A stretch of DNA of 60,682 bases, taken from positions 1 to 60,682 of the forward strand of contig NZ_PPPT01000157.1 of assembly GCF_006483445.1 (NCBI RefSeq). The letters run 5' to 3'. Positions 50,492 through 58,918 of this stretch are shown here, piece after piece. A program made the translations under genes and the position numbers. How positions within the stretch are numbered: position 1 is the stretch's first letter; each line of letters starts with the position of its first letter. Below the pieces are notes generated by a model. The model was not told the origin of the DNA. It saw nothing but the letters and a program-made list of their open reading frames with translations, and made no database searches. Origin of the DNA: Bradyrhizobium guangdongense. GTDB lineage: Bacteria; Pseudomonadota; Alphaproteobacteria; Rhizobiales; Xanthobacteraceae.

Positions 50492-52924
50492 ATGGGCGAT
50501 CGCGATCAGAATGATCAGGATCGGAAGCGTATGATCGGACGGTGGCGCGCAGCGCCCTTGTCCGGGCTGTACCGTCCTGCGCTCGTCGCTGCCGGCATCG
50601 GCCTGTTGCTGTCGCTCGCTGCCGCGCTTGCGGTCGCCAGATGGGAAGACCGCGTCAACAAGGTCGAGTTCGAGAGCGCCGCGGAAACCGAAGCCATCGT
50701 CATGCAGAATGGCATGAACGAATATATTTCGCGGCTGATGGCGCTGCGCACGCTGTTCGAGTCCGTCAACGAGGAAATCACCCGCAGCGAATTCGAGACG
50801 TTCTCCGGCCGCTTGTTCGATCATCATCCGGGCATGCTGCGCATCGCGTGGCTGCCGAGGGTGAACCGGAAGGAGCGCGCCGAATACGAGGCCGCGGCCG
50901 CCGCCGACGGCATCTCGGGCTATCGGATCAAGTCGCTGCGCGATGACGGCAGCTTCGCGACCTCGCCCGAGCGCGAAGAATATTTTCCGATCTTCTACTC
51001 CACGCAGCCGAAGACCTCGCCGGTCTACGGTATGGATTATGCGAGCGTGCCGGAGCGCTGGGCGGCGGTGGGGCGTGCACGCGACAACGACCGGATCGCG
51101 GCTTTGCCGTCAAGGCTCTTCGAGCCGAGGGAGGGCCGCCGGCCGGCGAATGCGATGGTCGTCGTGCCCGTCTACGCCAAGGGAACGTCGCGCGAGACCA
51201 TCGCCGACCGCCGGCGCAATCTCTCCGGCGTCATCGTCGGCATCTTCGATCTGCCGCTGCTGCTGCAGGCGATCCGGGCCACCACGGCGGCGAGCCCCGC
51301 AATCAGCGTCAACGTCTATTCGCCCTTCACCGGCAGGGTCGTCAGCCTCGAGCAGACGCTTCCCGATTTCGCGTCGTCGGAAAGCGCGCCGCAATCCTTG
51401 CGCGACGTCGCGCGCGAGCGGCACTGGTCGGGCGTCCTGAAGATCGGCGACAATGACTGGCAGGTCCGTGCCGTACCGGCCACCGGCGGCCCGTTGGTCA
51501 CCGCCTACGACCGCGCGTACACGGTGCTGGCCGTCGGCCTGCTCCTGACCGGCTTGCTCGCGACCTATCTGGTCGTGGCAAGCCGCAACTCGCGGCGCCT
51601 GTCGCTGGCCAACCGGCGCGTGCTGGAGCTCGCGCAGACCGACATCCTGACCGGCTTGCCGAACCGTGCCTTCTTCCTCGCCCGCCTGGACGAGATCAAT
51701 CGTGAGATGCGCGAAGGCGGAATGTCGTTTGCAATCCTGATGCTCGATCTCGACCGCTTCAAGAACGTCAATGACTCGCTCGGCCACGGCGCGGGCGATC
51801 TGCTGCTGCGCCAGGTGGCGCAGCGCCTCAAGGCCGCCTTGCGCGAGCACGACGTGCTGGCGCGGCTCGGTGGCGACGAATTCGCGATCATCCAGGAGGG
51901 TTGCGACGATCAACGCGTCGGCTCGGTCGAGCTCGCGAGCCGCATCGCAAAGCTCGTCGCCGAGCCGTTCTTCCTGCCCGGCCACCGCCTGGAGATCGGC
52001 ACCAGCATCGGCATTGCGATCGCGCCGGAGCACGGCAGTGACCAGGAAGCGCTGCTGAAGAAGGCCGACCTCGCGCTGTACCGCTCGAAATCGGCGGGGC
52101 GCAACTGCTTCACGGTTTACGACGAAGCGATGTCGGTCGAGCTCGAGGCGCGCAACACGCTCGAAGGCGATCTGCGCGATGCCATCGCGCGCTGCCAGCT
52201 CGAGGTGCACTACCAGCCGTTCTTCGACGTCACCAGCGGAGGGCGGCGCGGTTTCGAGGCGCTGGTGCGCTGGCGGCATCCGGCGCGCGGCCTGATCCCG
52301 CCCGATCAGTTCATTCCGCTCGCGGAAGAGACCGGGCTGATCGTGTCGCTCGGCGAATGGGTGCTGCGCCGTGCCTGCACGGACGCCGCGGCCTGGCCGT
52401 CCGGAGAGCGCGTCGCCGTCAATCTGTCGCCGGTGCAGTTCAAGGAGGCCGAGCTGTTCGAGGTGATCTGCGCGGCGCTCAGGGATTCCGGCCTGCCGCC
52501 GGAACGTCTGGAGATCGAGATCACCGAATCTGTCCTCCTGGAGCGCGGCGTCGAGAACCTCGCCTTCATGGAGCGGCTGAAGGGCATCGGCGTCGAGCTC
52601 GCGCTCGACGATTTCGGCACCGGCTATTCCTCGCTGAGCTATCTCACCGCGTTTCCGTTCGACAAGATCAAGATCGACAAATCCTTCATCCGCAGCATGA
52701 CGCTGCGTCCGCGCTCCTCGGCCATCATCTCCTCGATCGTCACGCTGGCGCGGGGCCTCGACATGTCGGTCACCGCCGAGGGTATCGAGACCCAGGAGCA
52801 GTTCGACCGCCTCAAGGCGCTCGGCGTTAATTTCGCGCAAGGCTATCTGCTCGGGCGCCCGCAGCCGATCGCACAGATCGGGCCGGAGACCGCGGCGTCT
52901 GCCTCGCATCTCGACGCAGCCTGA
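50492..52924 (+). CDS. Membrane CHASE-GGDEF-EAL protein (diguanylate cyclase/phosphodiesterase)
   Basis: About 810 aa from ATG 50492 (a TTG start at 50423 in frame is possible). Domains in order: membrane helix (about 25-50), periplasmic CHASE sensor (about 75-320, with RFDHHPGMLRIAWLPRV-like core), second helix (VLAVGLLLTGLLATYLVV), GGDEF with intact RLGGDEFAII and an RxxD inhibitory site (REHD, five residues before), and EAL with GFEALVRWRHP, LEIEITESVLL, ALDDFGTGYSSLSYL and KIDKSFIRSM. Both catalytic motifs look intact, so it can probably make and degrade cyclic di-GMP depending on the periplasmic signal. Confidence 0.94.
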   Translation: MGDRDQNDQDRKRMIGRWRAAPLSGLYRPALVAAGIGLLLSLAAALAVARWEDRVNKVEFESAAETEAIVMQNGMNEYISRLMALRTLFESVNEEITRSEFETFSGRLFDHHPGMLRIAWLPRVNRKERAEYEAAAAADGISGYRIKSLRDDGSFATSPEREEYFPIFYSTQPKTSPVYGMDYASVPERWAAVGRARDNDRIAALPSRLFEPREGRRPANAMVVVPVYAKGTSRETIADRRRNLSGVIVGIFDLPLLLQAIRATTAASPAISVNVYSPFTGRVVSLEQTLPDFASSESAPQSLRDVARERHWSGVLKIGDNDWQVRAVPATGGPLVTAYDRAYTVLAVGLLLTGLLATYLVVASRNSRRLSLANRRVLELAQTDILTGLPNRAFFLARLDEINREMREGGMSFAILMLDLDRFKNVNDSLGHGAGDLLLRQVAQRLKAALREHDVLARLGGDEFAIIQEGCDDQRVGSVELASRIAKLVAEPFFLPGHRLEIGTSIGIAIAPEHGSDQEALLKKADLALYRSKSAGRNCFTVYDEAMSVELEARNTLEGDLRDAIARCQLEVHYQPFFDVTSGGRRGFEALVRWRHPARGLIPPDQFIPLAEETGLIVSLGEWVLRRACTDAAAWPSGERVAVNLSPVQFKEAELFEVICAALRDSGLPPERLEIEITESVLLERGVENLAFMERLKGIGVELALDDFGTGYSSLSYLTAFPFDKIKIDKSFIRSMTLRPRSSAIISSIVTLARGLDMSVTAEGIETQEQFDRLKALGVNFAQGYLLGRPQPIAQIGPETAASASHLDAA

Positions 52925-53036
52925 GCAAATCGCCGCATTTCGGCCCTGCATGGCCGGCGCGCGCCGTCTTTCGTTTTCATCGCACTGAGGTTACCTTCCG
53001 GGTCGGAAACCGGCTGTGCCCGGAGAAGGTGTGCTG

Positions 53037-56000
53037 ATGCTTTGCCCGGCCTGTCAGACTGAGACCTTGCCAGACGACAGGGTTTGCAGATCTTGCGGCG
53101 TCAGCTTCGCCCTGGTCTGCCCGAATTGCCAGCAACCAAATCTCGATGCGGCGCGCTTTTGTGGCGCGTGCGGCGAGCGCCTGCATCAGCAGGCGCCGGT
53201 CGGTGAGCGCAAGGTCGTCACCGTCCTGTTCGCCGACATCGTCGGCTCGACCGAAATGATCGGTGCCGGCGATCCCGAGCTGGCGCTCGATCGTTTGCCG
53301 CCCGCGCTGGCGCGCATGGGCGAGGCCATCCAGCAATTTCAGGGCACGATTACGCGCAGCATGGGCGATGCGCTGCTGGCGATTTTCGGCATGCCGCAGG
53401 CGCAGGAGGATCACGCCTTGCGTGCCTGCCAGGCCGCGCTCGCCATGATTCAGTCGTCGCATGCGAACGGCATCACGCTGCGCGTCGGCATCCATGCCGG
53501 CGAGATCGTCGCAGGCCTTCCGGACAAGTTCACCAAGGAGCAGAGCGTCTACGGGCCCGCCGTCCATCTGGCGAGCCGTCTGGAGCACATGGCGCAGCCC
53601 GGTGAGATCTGCATCACGGAATCGACCTTCCGGCTGGTGCACGCAGCCTGTGAGGCGCGGTCGATGGGGCATCAGGACGTCAAGGGCTTTCCGCGTCCGA
53701 TCGTCGTCTATCGCTTGCTTGGTTTGAAGCAGGCCGGCGCGGCCTTCCCGGAAGCGCTTGCCGGCGTATATCGCGGCAGGGAAAAGGAGCTTGCTATCCT
53801 GCACGAGGCGTTTGCCGGGGCCGAGCGCGGCGTGGGCAGGGCGATCGGAATCTCCGCTGCGCCGGGATTGGGGAAAAGCCGGTTGTGCTTCGAATTCTCC
53901 AGGGCGGTCAGGGACCGGTTGGTTCCCGTGCTGGACGCGAGAGCATCGCCATACGATCATTCCGGGCCTCTGCAACCGCTCGTGGAGTTCTTCCGCACCT
54001 TCTTCAGGATCGTCCCGGCCGACGATGCCGGGACGGCACGCGAAAAGATCGCGTCCCGGATCGAGGCCGCGGTCCCGCATTTGAAGGATGACGTGCCGCT
54101 GTTGTGCGATTTCCTCGGCATCAGCGCCGACAAATCGCCGGTCGACCCCAAGGCGCGACGCGGCCGTCTCGTCAATCTGGTCTGCAGCCTCGTCAGGGAC
54201 GGTACCCGCACGCCGTCGATCATCGTCATCGAGGACATTCACTGGCTGGATGAAGCCAGCATCGAATTCGTCTCGGCCCTCGTCGACGTCGTCGCCCAGA
54301 GCCGCGTCCTGCTGATCCTGACGTACCGCCCGACCTATCAGGCGCCGTGGCAAGAAGGACCGAACTTCCACGAAATCCGCCTCGACGAGCTCAGCGACGG
54401 TGACGTGGCCTCGCTCGCGGTCGATCTGATGGGCGATCACCCGTCGACCCGTGCGGTTCGCCAGAGGATCATCGAGCGAAGCGGCGGCAATCCTTTCTTT
54501 GCCGAGGAGCTGATCCGCTCCCTGGTCGACAGCGGTGAGCTTGGCGGCCACGCCGGTCACTACGAGGCGGCGCAGGAGCCGGCGATGGAGGTGCTGCCGG
54601 CGACGGTCCAGTCGGTTATCGCGGCGCGCATCGACCGCCTCCTGCCACGCGACAAGGAAGTGCTGCAGGTCGGCGCAACGATCGGGCGCGAATTTCCCCT
54701 CGCTGTGCTGGCTGAGGTGACGGCCGCACCGGCGGCCGATCTCGCGCCCATCCTTGACCGGCTGTCGCAGCTCGAGCTCGTGCAGCCGGGTGATCAAGGC
54801 GCGCCTGACAGGTTCGCCTTCCGGCATCCGCTGATCCAGGAGGTGGCCTACGCCACGCAACTGCGCTCACGCCGCGTCGAACTTCATGCCGCCGTGGCCA
54901 AGGCGCTCGAAGCCTTCCATCACAAGCAGCTCGGCGAATATGCCGATCTGATCTCCTATCATTTCGAGGCGGCGCGCGATTTTCTCCCGGCGGCAACTTA
55001 TGCGGCGCGCGCTGCGGCGTGGATCGGCACGCTGCATTCGATGGTCGCGCTGAAGTCCTGGAAGAGGGTCCGGCTGCTGCTGCAGGCGGTGCCACGCTCC
55101 GCCGAAACCGACCGGCTGCGCGTACGGGCATCTGGCCAGATCGTCGGCATGGGCTGGCGCGAAGGGACCAGCGCCGAGGAGGTCTCGCCCTTTGCCAAGG
55201 AGGCGCTGGAGCTCGCACGCGAAGCAAAGGACGCGGTCTCCGAGGTGCTGATCCTCGCCGTCTATGGCCGGGTGCTGGCGTGCACGGGATCGGCGGATGA
55301 CTACGTGAAGCAGGTTTTGCAGGCAATCGACCTGACCAACGCCCGCGATCCGAGCCTCAACACCATGCTGCAGATCTTCCTCTGCCAAGCCTATGGCTAC
55401 GCGGGAAAGCTGCGCGAAGCGTTGCAGGCGAGCGATACCGCGCTCGCTGACATCACCAACATCCTGCCCGCGCACGAAGCGCTGATCGGGTTCAACGTCA
55501 AGCGCTGGGTCGAGAGCCTGCGCGCCAGGGTGCTGGTGCGCATGGGCGACTTCGCCGTGGCGCGACAGAGTATCGCGGACCTGATCGCGACTGAGAGCGA
55601 ATTTCCGGACCCCGCGGTTCAGTTCATTCCGCACCTCGCGGGTGTCGAGCTCGCCTGGCTCTTGGGTGACGTTGAGCGTGCCGAATTCCACAGCCGCTGC
55701 ATCGAGAAGGTCGGCGCGGCGAGCGGGCTGCCTTATCTCGCGGTCTACAGTGCGGCCTGCGCGGCACTGGCGCTCTCGCTGGCCGGCGATCATGTCGGCG
55801 CCATCCAGAAGCTCGAGGCCACGGTTCGCCTCGCGCGCGAGGCCTATGCCGGCCTCGAATACGAGAGCGAGATGCTGGCTTTCCTTGCCGAGCTCTATCT
55901 CAGGAGCAACAGCCCGGCGGCCGCCGTGAGCGCGGCCGAACGAAGCCTGAGCGTCGCAGTGGAGCGCGGCGCGCGCCTCGCGGAGTGCCGCTCCCTCATC

Positions 56001-56165
56001 TTTCTGGGGCAGGCGCTCGAAGCCGGTAAGCTCCGGCATCCGCAGCACGACGCGGCGGCGCTGTTTGCCCGCGCGCGGCGCCTCATCGACGAGACGGGCG
56101 CGAAGGCCTACGAACCGCTGCTTTCGGCGCGGGAGGCGTGCGTGGGCTCCGAACCAGAAGCGTGA
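53037..56165 (+). CDS. Class III adenylate/guanylate cyclase with zinc ribbons, AAA/STAND ATPase and TPR-like region
   Basis: About 1042 aa from ATG 53037, with GGAGAAGG upstream (GTG 53016 is in frame). The N-terminus holds two zinc ribbons (CPACQ...CRSCG and CPNCQ...CGACG). A cyclase homology domain follows with VLFADIVGSTEM and ITRSMGDALLAIFGM carrying the metal-binding aspartates. From about residue 245 an ATPase domain starts (YRGREKELAILHEAF), with Walker A SAAPGLGKSR and Walker B IIVIEDIHWLDEAS. The C-terminal 500 residues are helical repeats. This architecture is widespread in Bradyrhizobium and links a protein or metabolite signal to cyclic nucleotide production. Its last 83 bp overlap the convergent methyltransferase gene. 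Confidence 0.92.
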   Translation: MLCPACQTETLPDDRVCRSCGVSFALVCPNCQQPNLDAARFCGACGERLHQQAPVGERKVVTVLFADIVGSTEMIGAGDPELALDRLPPALARMGEAIQQFQGTITRSMGDALLAIFGMPQAQEDHALRACQAALAMIQSSHANGITLRVGIHAGEIVAGLPDKFTKEQSVYGPAVHLASRLEHMAQPGEICITESTFRLVHAACEARSMGHQDVKGFPRPIVVYRLLGLKQAGAAFPEALAGVYRGREKELAILHEAFAGAERGVGRAIGISAAPGLGKSRLCFEFSRAVRDRLVPVLDARASPYDHSGPLQPLVEFFRTFFRIVPADDAGTAREKIASRIEAAVPHLKDDVPLLCDFLGISADKSPVDPKARRGRLVNLVCSLVRDGTRTPSIIVIEDIHWLDEASIEFVSALVDVVAQSRVLLILTYRPTYQAPWQEGPNFHEIRLDELSDGDVASLAVDLMGDHPSTRAVRQRIIERSGGNPFFAEELIRSLVDSGELGGHAGHYEAAQEPAMEVLPATVQSVIAARIDRLLPRDKEVLQVGATIGREFPLAVLAEVTAAPAADLAPILDRLSQLELVQPGDQGAPDRFAFRHPLIQEVAYATQLRSRRVELHAAVAKALEAFHHKQLGEYADLISYHFEAARDFLPAATYAARAAAWIGTLHSMVALKSWKRVRLLLQAVPRSAETDRLRVRASGQIVGMGWREGTSAEEVSPFAKEALELAREAKDAVSEVLILAVYGRVLACTGSADDYVKQVLQAIDLTNARDPSLNTMLQIFLCQAYGYAGKLREALQASDTALADITNILPAHEALIGFNVKRWVESLRARVLVRMGDFAVARQSIADLIATESEFPDPAVQFIPHLAGVELAWLLGDVERAEFHSRCIEKVGAASGLPYLAVYSAACAALALSLAGDHVGAIQKLEATVRLAREAYAGLEYESEMLAFLAELYLRSNSPAAAVSAAERSLSVAVERGARLAECRSLIFLGQALEAGKLRHPQHDAAALFARARRLIDETGAKAYEPLLSAREACVGSEPEA

Positions 56166-56766
56166 ATTCGCGCAGGCCGTAATCGGCCAGCAATTCGACC
56201 TCGCCGCCGAGCCGTTTTTGGCAAAAGTCGATCCATGGCTGCGGCCTGGTGCGATAGAGCACATTTTCCGTCCGCCCCTTGTCGTGGGGCAGCATGAAGT
56301 TGGCGGCGAAGCCGATCCGGCTGCTGCGCTGCAGGTCGGCCAAAATCGTTTCGACATAGTCCTTCCACTCGCGCACTGGCCGGCCAAGCCTGACGTTGAG
56401 GGTGCCGCTGGTCAGAACATAGTCGGTAACATCGGGGCATCGCGAGCCGACCGCGAATGTCGCGTCGTCCGGGCGGTCGCTCCAGCGCCGCCGGGCGGCC
56501 GCGACCATGGCCGGCGAGATGTCGATGCCGCAATAGCGGATGGGGCAATCCGCGTGCCGCATCGCCAGGAATTCGAGCAGCGCGCCATAACCGCAGCCGA
56601 AATCGGTCAAGCTGAACGGCTTCGTGAAGTCGCACAGCTTGAGGAGCTGCACGAAGCGCAGATGTTGCGACACCGTATTCGGCCAGTCGACGCCGAGCGG
56701 CGTCGGTCCGTGACGCGCGATCTTTCCCGAGTAATAGGATCGAACCTGCGCGCGGAGTGCGCGCAT
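56083..56766 (-). CDS. Class I SAM-dependent methyltransferase
   Basis: 227 aa. The SAM-binding motif is SLTDFGCGYGALLEFLAMRH with an acidic residue ending the second strand (RYCGIDISPAMVAAARRRW). The substrate part (FAANFMLPHDKGRTENVLYR) is not assignable. The C-terminal 20 residues are Pro/Arg-rich and lie antisense to the end of the cyclase gene. It starts 3 bp downstream of the hypothetical gene at 56770 and is probably coupled to it. Confidence 0.88.
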   Translation of the reverse strand: MRALRAQVRSYYSGKIARHGPTPLGVDWPNTVSQHLRFVQLLKLCDFTKPFSLTDFGCGYGALLEFLAMRHADCPIRYCGIDISPAMVAAARRRWSDRPDDATFAVGSRCPDVTDYVLTSGTLNVRLGRPVREWKDYVETILADLQRSSRIGFAANFMLPHDKGRTENVLYRTRPQPWIDFCQKRLGGEVELLADYGLREFTLLVRSPRTPPAPKAAVRRPSRPSRR

Positions 56767-56769
56767 GGC

Positions 56770-57234
56770 CTACTTCTTCTTTTTGCGTCCGGGCTTCACG
56801 GTCGGAACGCTGATGGTCAAATAGTTCGTGCTGGAAAAGACGAAGGCTTCGCGGATCGTGACCAGAACCTGTCCCGTCGGCTTCTCGCCCGGATGATAGT
56901 CGAAGAACACCGGCAGCGGGGACTTGCTCTCGAGATTGTCCTTCAGCGTCACGATGATCTGGTCGTGGCCGTTGTATTTCGTCGGCTTGCCGTTCACCTG
57001 GGCGCCGGTCTTCCTGAGCATTTCGAGATATCTAAGGAAGCCATCGCGGTCCTTCTCACCCACGGGCGCGATGTTGAGCAGCGTGAACGAGCTGCACAGC
57101 GAATGCGCCAGCGAGAACAGTTTGAATTCCTTCTGAAACCCAATCATCTCCTTCAGGGCATCGCCCACCGCAAATCTGGAATTGATCTGATCCTGAACAT
57201 GCGGAACATACCCATCAGGAACGAACGCACCCAT
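56770..57234 (-). CDS. Hypothetical protein upstream of the methyltransferase
   Basis: 154 aa from ATG 57234, with GGGAGGTGAGTG upstream. It has no signal peptide or membrane helix, and contains a patterned core (LFSLAHSLCSSFTLLNIAPV, NGHDQIIVTLKDN, GQVLVTIREAFVFSSTNYL) and a terminal lysine run. I do not recognise a family. Coupling to a methyltransferase gene 3 bp downstream suggests the two work on the same substrate. Confidence 0.72.
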   Translation of the reverse strand: MGAFVPDGYVPHVQDQINSRFAVGDALKEMIGFQKEFKLFSLAHSLCSSFTLLNIAPVGEKDRDGFLRYLEMLRKTGAQVNGKPTKYNGHDQIIVTLKDNLESKSPLPVFFDYHPGEKPTGQVLVTIREAFVFSSTNYLTISVPTVKPGRKKKK

Positions 57235-57472
57235 CACTCACCTCCCGATAATCCGGTACTGAAAGTTGGATGTTAGCCTGCTTGTCCGGGTTCGGCCAGA
57301 TGCAAGTGGCGAGGGCTGGGGTTTTATCATTGGGGTTGTGCGGCATGCCGACGCGCCGGCCGTGCCGCTTTCGCGCTTGAGACACTGGCATGCATGAAAA
57401 GCGCTTGACCCGGTGATGTCAGGATGGTCCGAAGGATCGTCCAGGGATGAAACGAACATAATCACTCACAAG

Positions 57473-58774
57473 ATGCGGCTTCCCTTTTTCTACGGCTGGG
57501 TCGTGGTCGCGGTGATCTTTGTCACCATGGCCATCGGGGTCAACGCGCGCACCGCGTTCTCGCTGTTCTTTCCGCCCATCATCTCCGAGTTCGGCTGGGA
57601 GCGTGGCTTGACCGCCGGCGCATTCTCGTTCGGCTTCGTGGTCTCGGGCATCGTCAGCCCGCTGATCGGCCGGCTGATGGATCGCGCCGGTCCGCGCGTG
57701 GTGATGGAGGTCGGCGTTGTGCTTATGGCGGGCGGCCTCTTGCTGGCGCCGCTCACCAGCGCGCCCTGGCATCTCTACGTCACCATCGGCATCATGGTCG
57801 GCGCCGGCAGCGTCTGCCTCGGCTATTCCGGCCAGTCGCTGTTTCTGCCGAACTGGTTCATCCGCCAGCGCGGCTTTGCCATCGGCATCGCCTTTGCCGG
57901 CGTCGGCATCGGATCGGTGACGCTGCTGCCCTGGGTGCAGCACATGATCGAGCAGACCGGCTGGCGCACCGCCTGCACCGCGATGGGTCTGATGGTGCTG
58001 ATCGTGCTCGCACCGATCAATCTCTTGCTGCGCAAGCGGCCGGAGGACCTCGGCCTGTTGCCGGATGGCGATGCCGCGCCGTCGGCGAATTCGGCAAAAC
58101 CCGTCTCCAACGTCGTCGATCCCGTCTGGGTCGCGACCGACTGGACGTTGCAGCGCGCGCTGCGCACCGCCCGCTTCTGGTGGATCGCGCTCGGCTATTT
58201 CTGCGGCCTGTACATCTGGTACGCGGTGCAGGTGCACCAGACCAAATTTTTGCTCGACATCGGCTTCAGCGCGAACGTTGCGGTGTGGTCGCTCGGCGTC
58301 GTCAGCCTGCTCGGCATTCCCGGCCAGATATTTCTCGGCCATGTCTCCGACCGCATCGGGCGCGAATGGGTGTGGGTGGCGAGCTGTGCCGGCTTTGCGA
58401 TCTGCTTCGCCGCACTGGTGGCGCTGAAGGCCTGGCCGTCGCTCGTGCTCGTCTATGTCATGGTGTTCGCCCAAGGTGCGCTCGGCTACGGGCTGACCTC
58501 GGTGATGGGGCCCGTCGTGCTCGAGATTTTCCAGGGCAAGCACTATGGCAGCATCTTTGGCTCGATCATGCTGGCGGCGCTGGCGGGCGGTGCGGCCGGG
58601 CCGTGGGTTACCGGCCTGCTGTTCGACCTGACCGGCAGCTACGCGCTGCCCTTCGCCATCGCGATCGTCGTCTGCGGCCTGTCCGCGCTGTCGATCTGGC
58701 GGGCCTCGCCGGGCAAGGTGCGCGCGGTGGCCGGCCGCCTGAGCACGGTGCCGGGTGGAACCGGCGCCGGCTAG
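57473..58774 (+). CDS. MFS transporter (monocarboxylate/oxalate-formate antiporter type)
   Basis: 433 aa from ATG 57473; an in-frame GTG/ATG pair at 57413-57416 would add 20 polar residues and is less typical. Twelve membrane segments are visible. Family-like segments are LPFFYGWVVVAVIFVTMAIG, GFVVSGIVSPLIGRLMDRAG (motif A-like), WFIRQRGFAIGIAFAGVGIG and the second-half motif GHVSDRIGREWVWVASC. Members take up monocarboxylates such as oxalate, lactate or related acids. It stands alone. Confidence 0.92.
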   Translation: MRLPFFYGWVVVAVIFVTMAIGVNARTAFSLFFPPIISEFGWERGLTAGAFSFGFVVSGIVSPLIGRLMDRAGPRVVMEVGVVLMAGGLLLAPLTSAPWHLYVTIGIMVGAGSVCLGYSGQSLFLPNWFIRQRGFAIGIAFAGVGIGSVTLLPWVQHMIEQTGWRTACTAMGLMVLIVLAPINLLLRKRPEDLGLLPDGDAAPSANSAKPVSNVVDPVWVATDWTLQRALRTARFWWIALGYFCGLYIWYAVQVHQTKFLLDIGFSANVAVWSLGVVSLLGIPGQIFLGHVSDRIGREWVWVASCAGFAICFAALVALKAWPSLVLVYVMVFAQGALGYGLTSVMGPVVLEIFQGKHYGSIFGSIMLAALAGGAAGPWVTGLLFDLTGSYALPFAIAIVVCGLSALSIWRASPGKVRAVAGRLSTVPGGTGAG

Positions 58775-58918
58775 GTTCCGCTTCGCGCTTTCTTAAGCAT
58801 GTCGCGAGCATGTCTGGTCCGGGCCGCCGACGCCCGGTTGCAAACAACGTCTTGGACACCATCGGAACGTTAGCCTCGGCGTTCTCGTCGCAATCCTGCG
58901 ACGCGCCCGGGTCCACCC

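Noticed and set aside
52977..54860. A 627-codon minus-strand frame over the cyclase/ATPase gene, and a 613-codon frame at 51110-52951
   Set aside because: Both lie opposite genes with unmistakable catalytic motifs (GGDEF, EAL, cyclase, Walker A) and show the Arg/Asp/His bias of antisense frames in GC-rich genomes.
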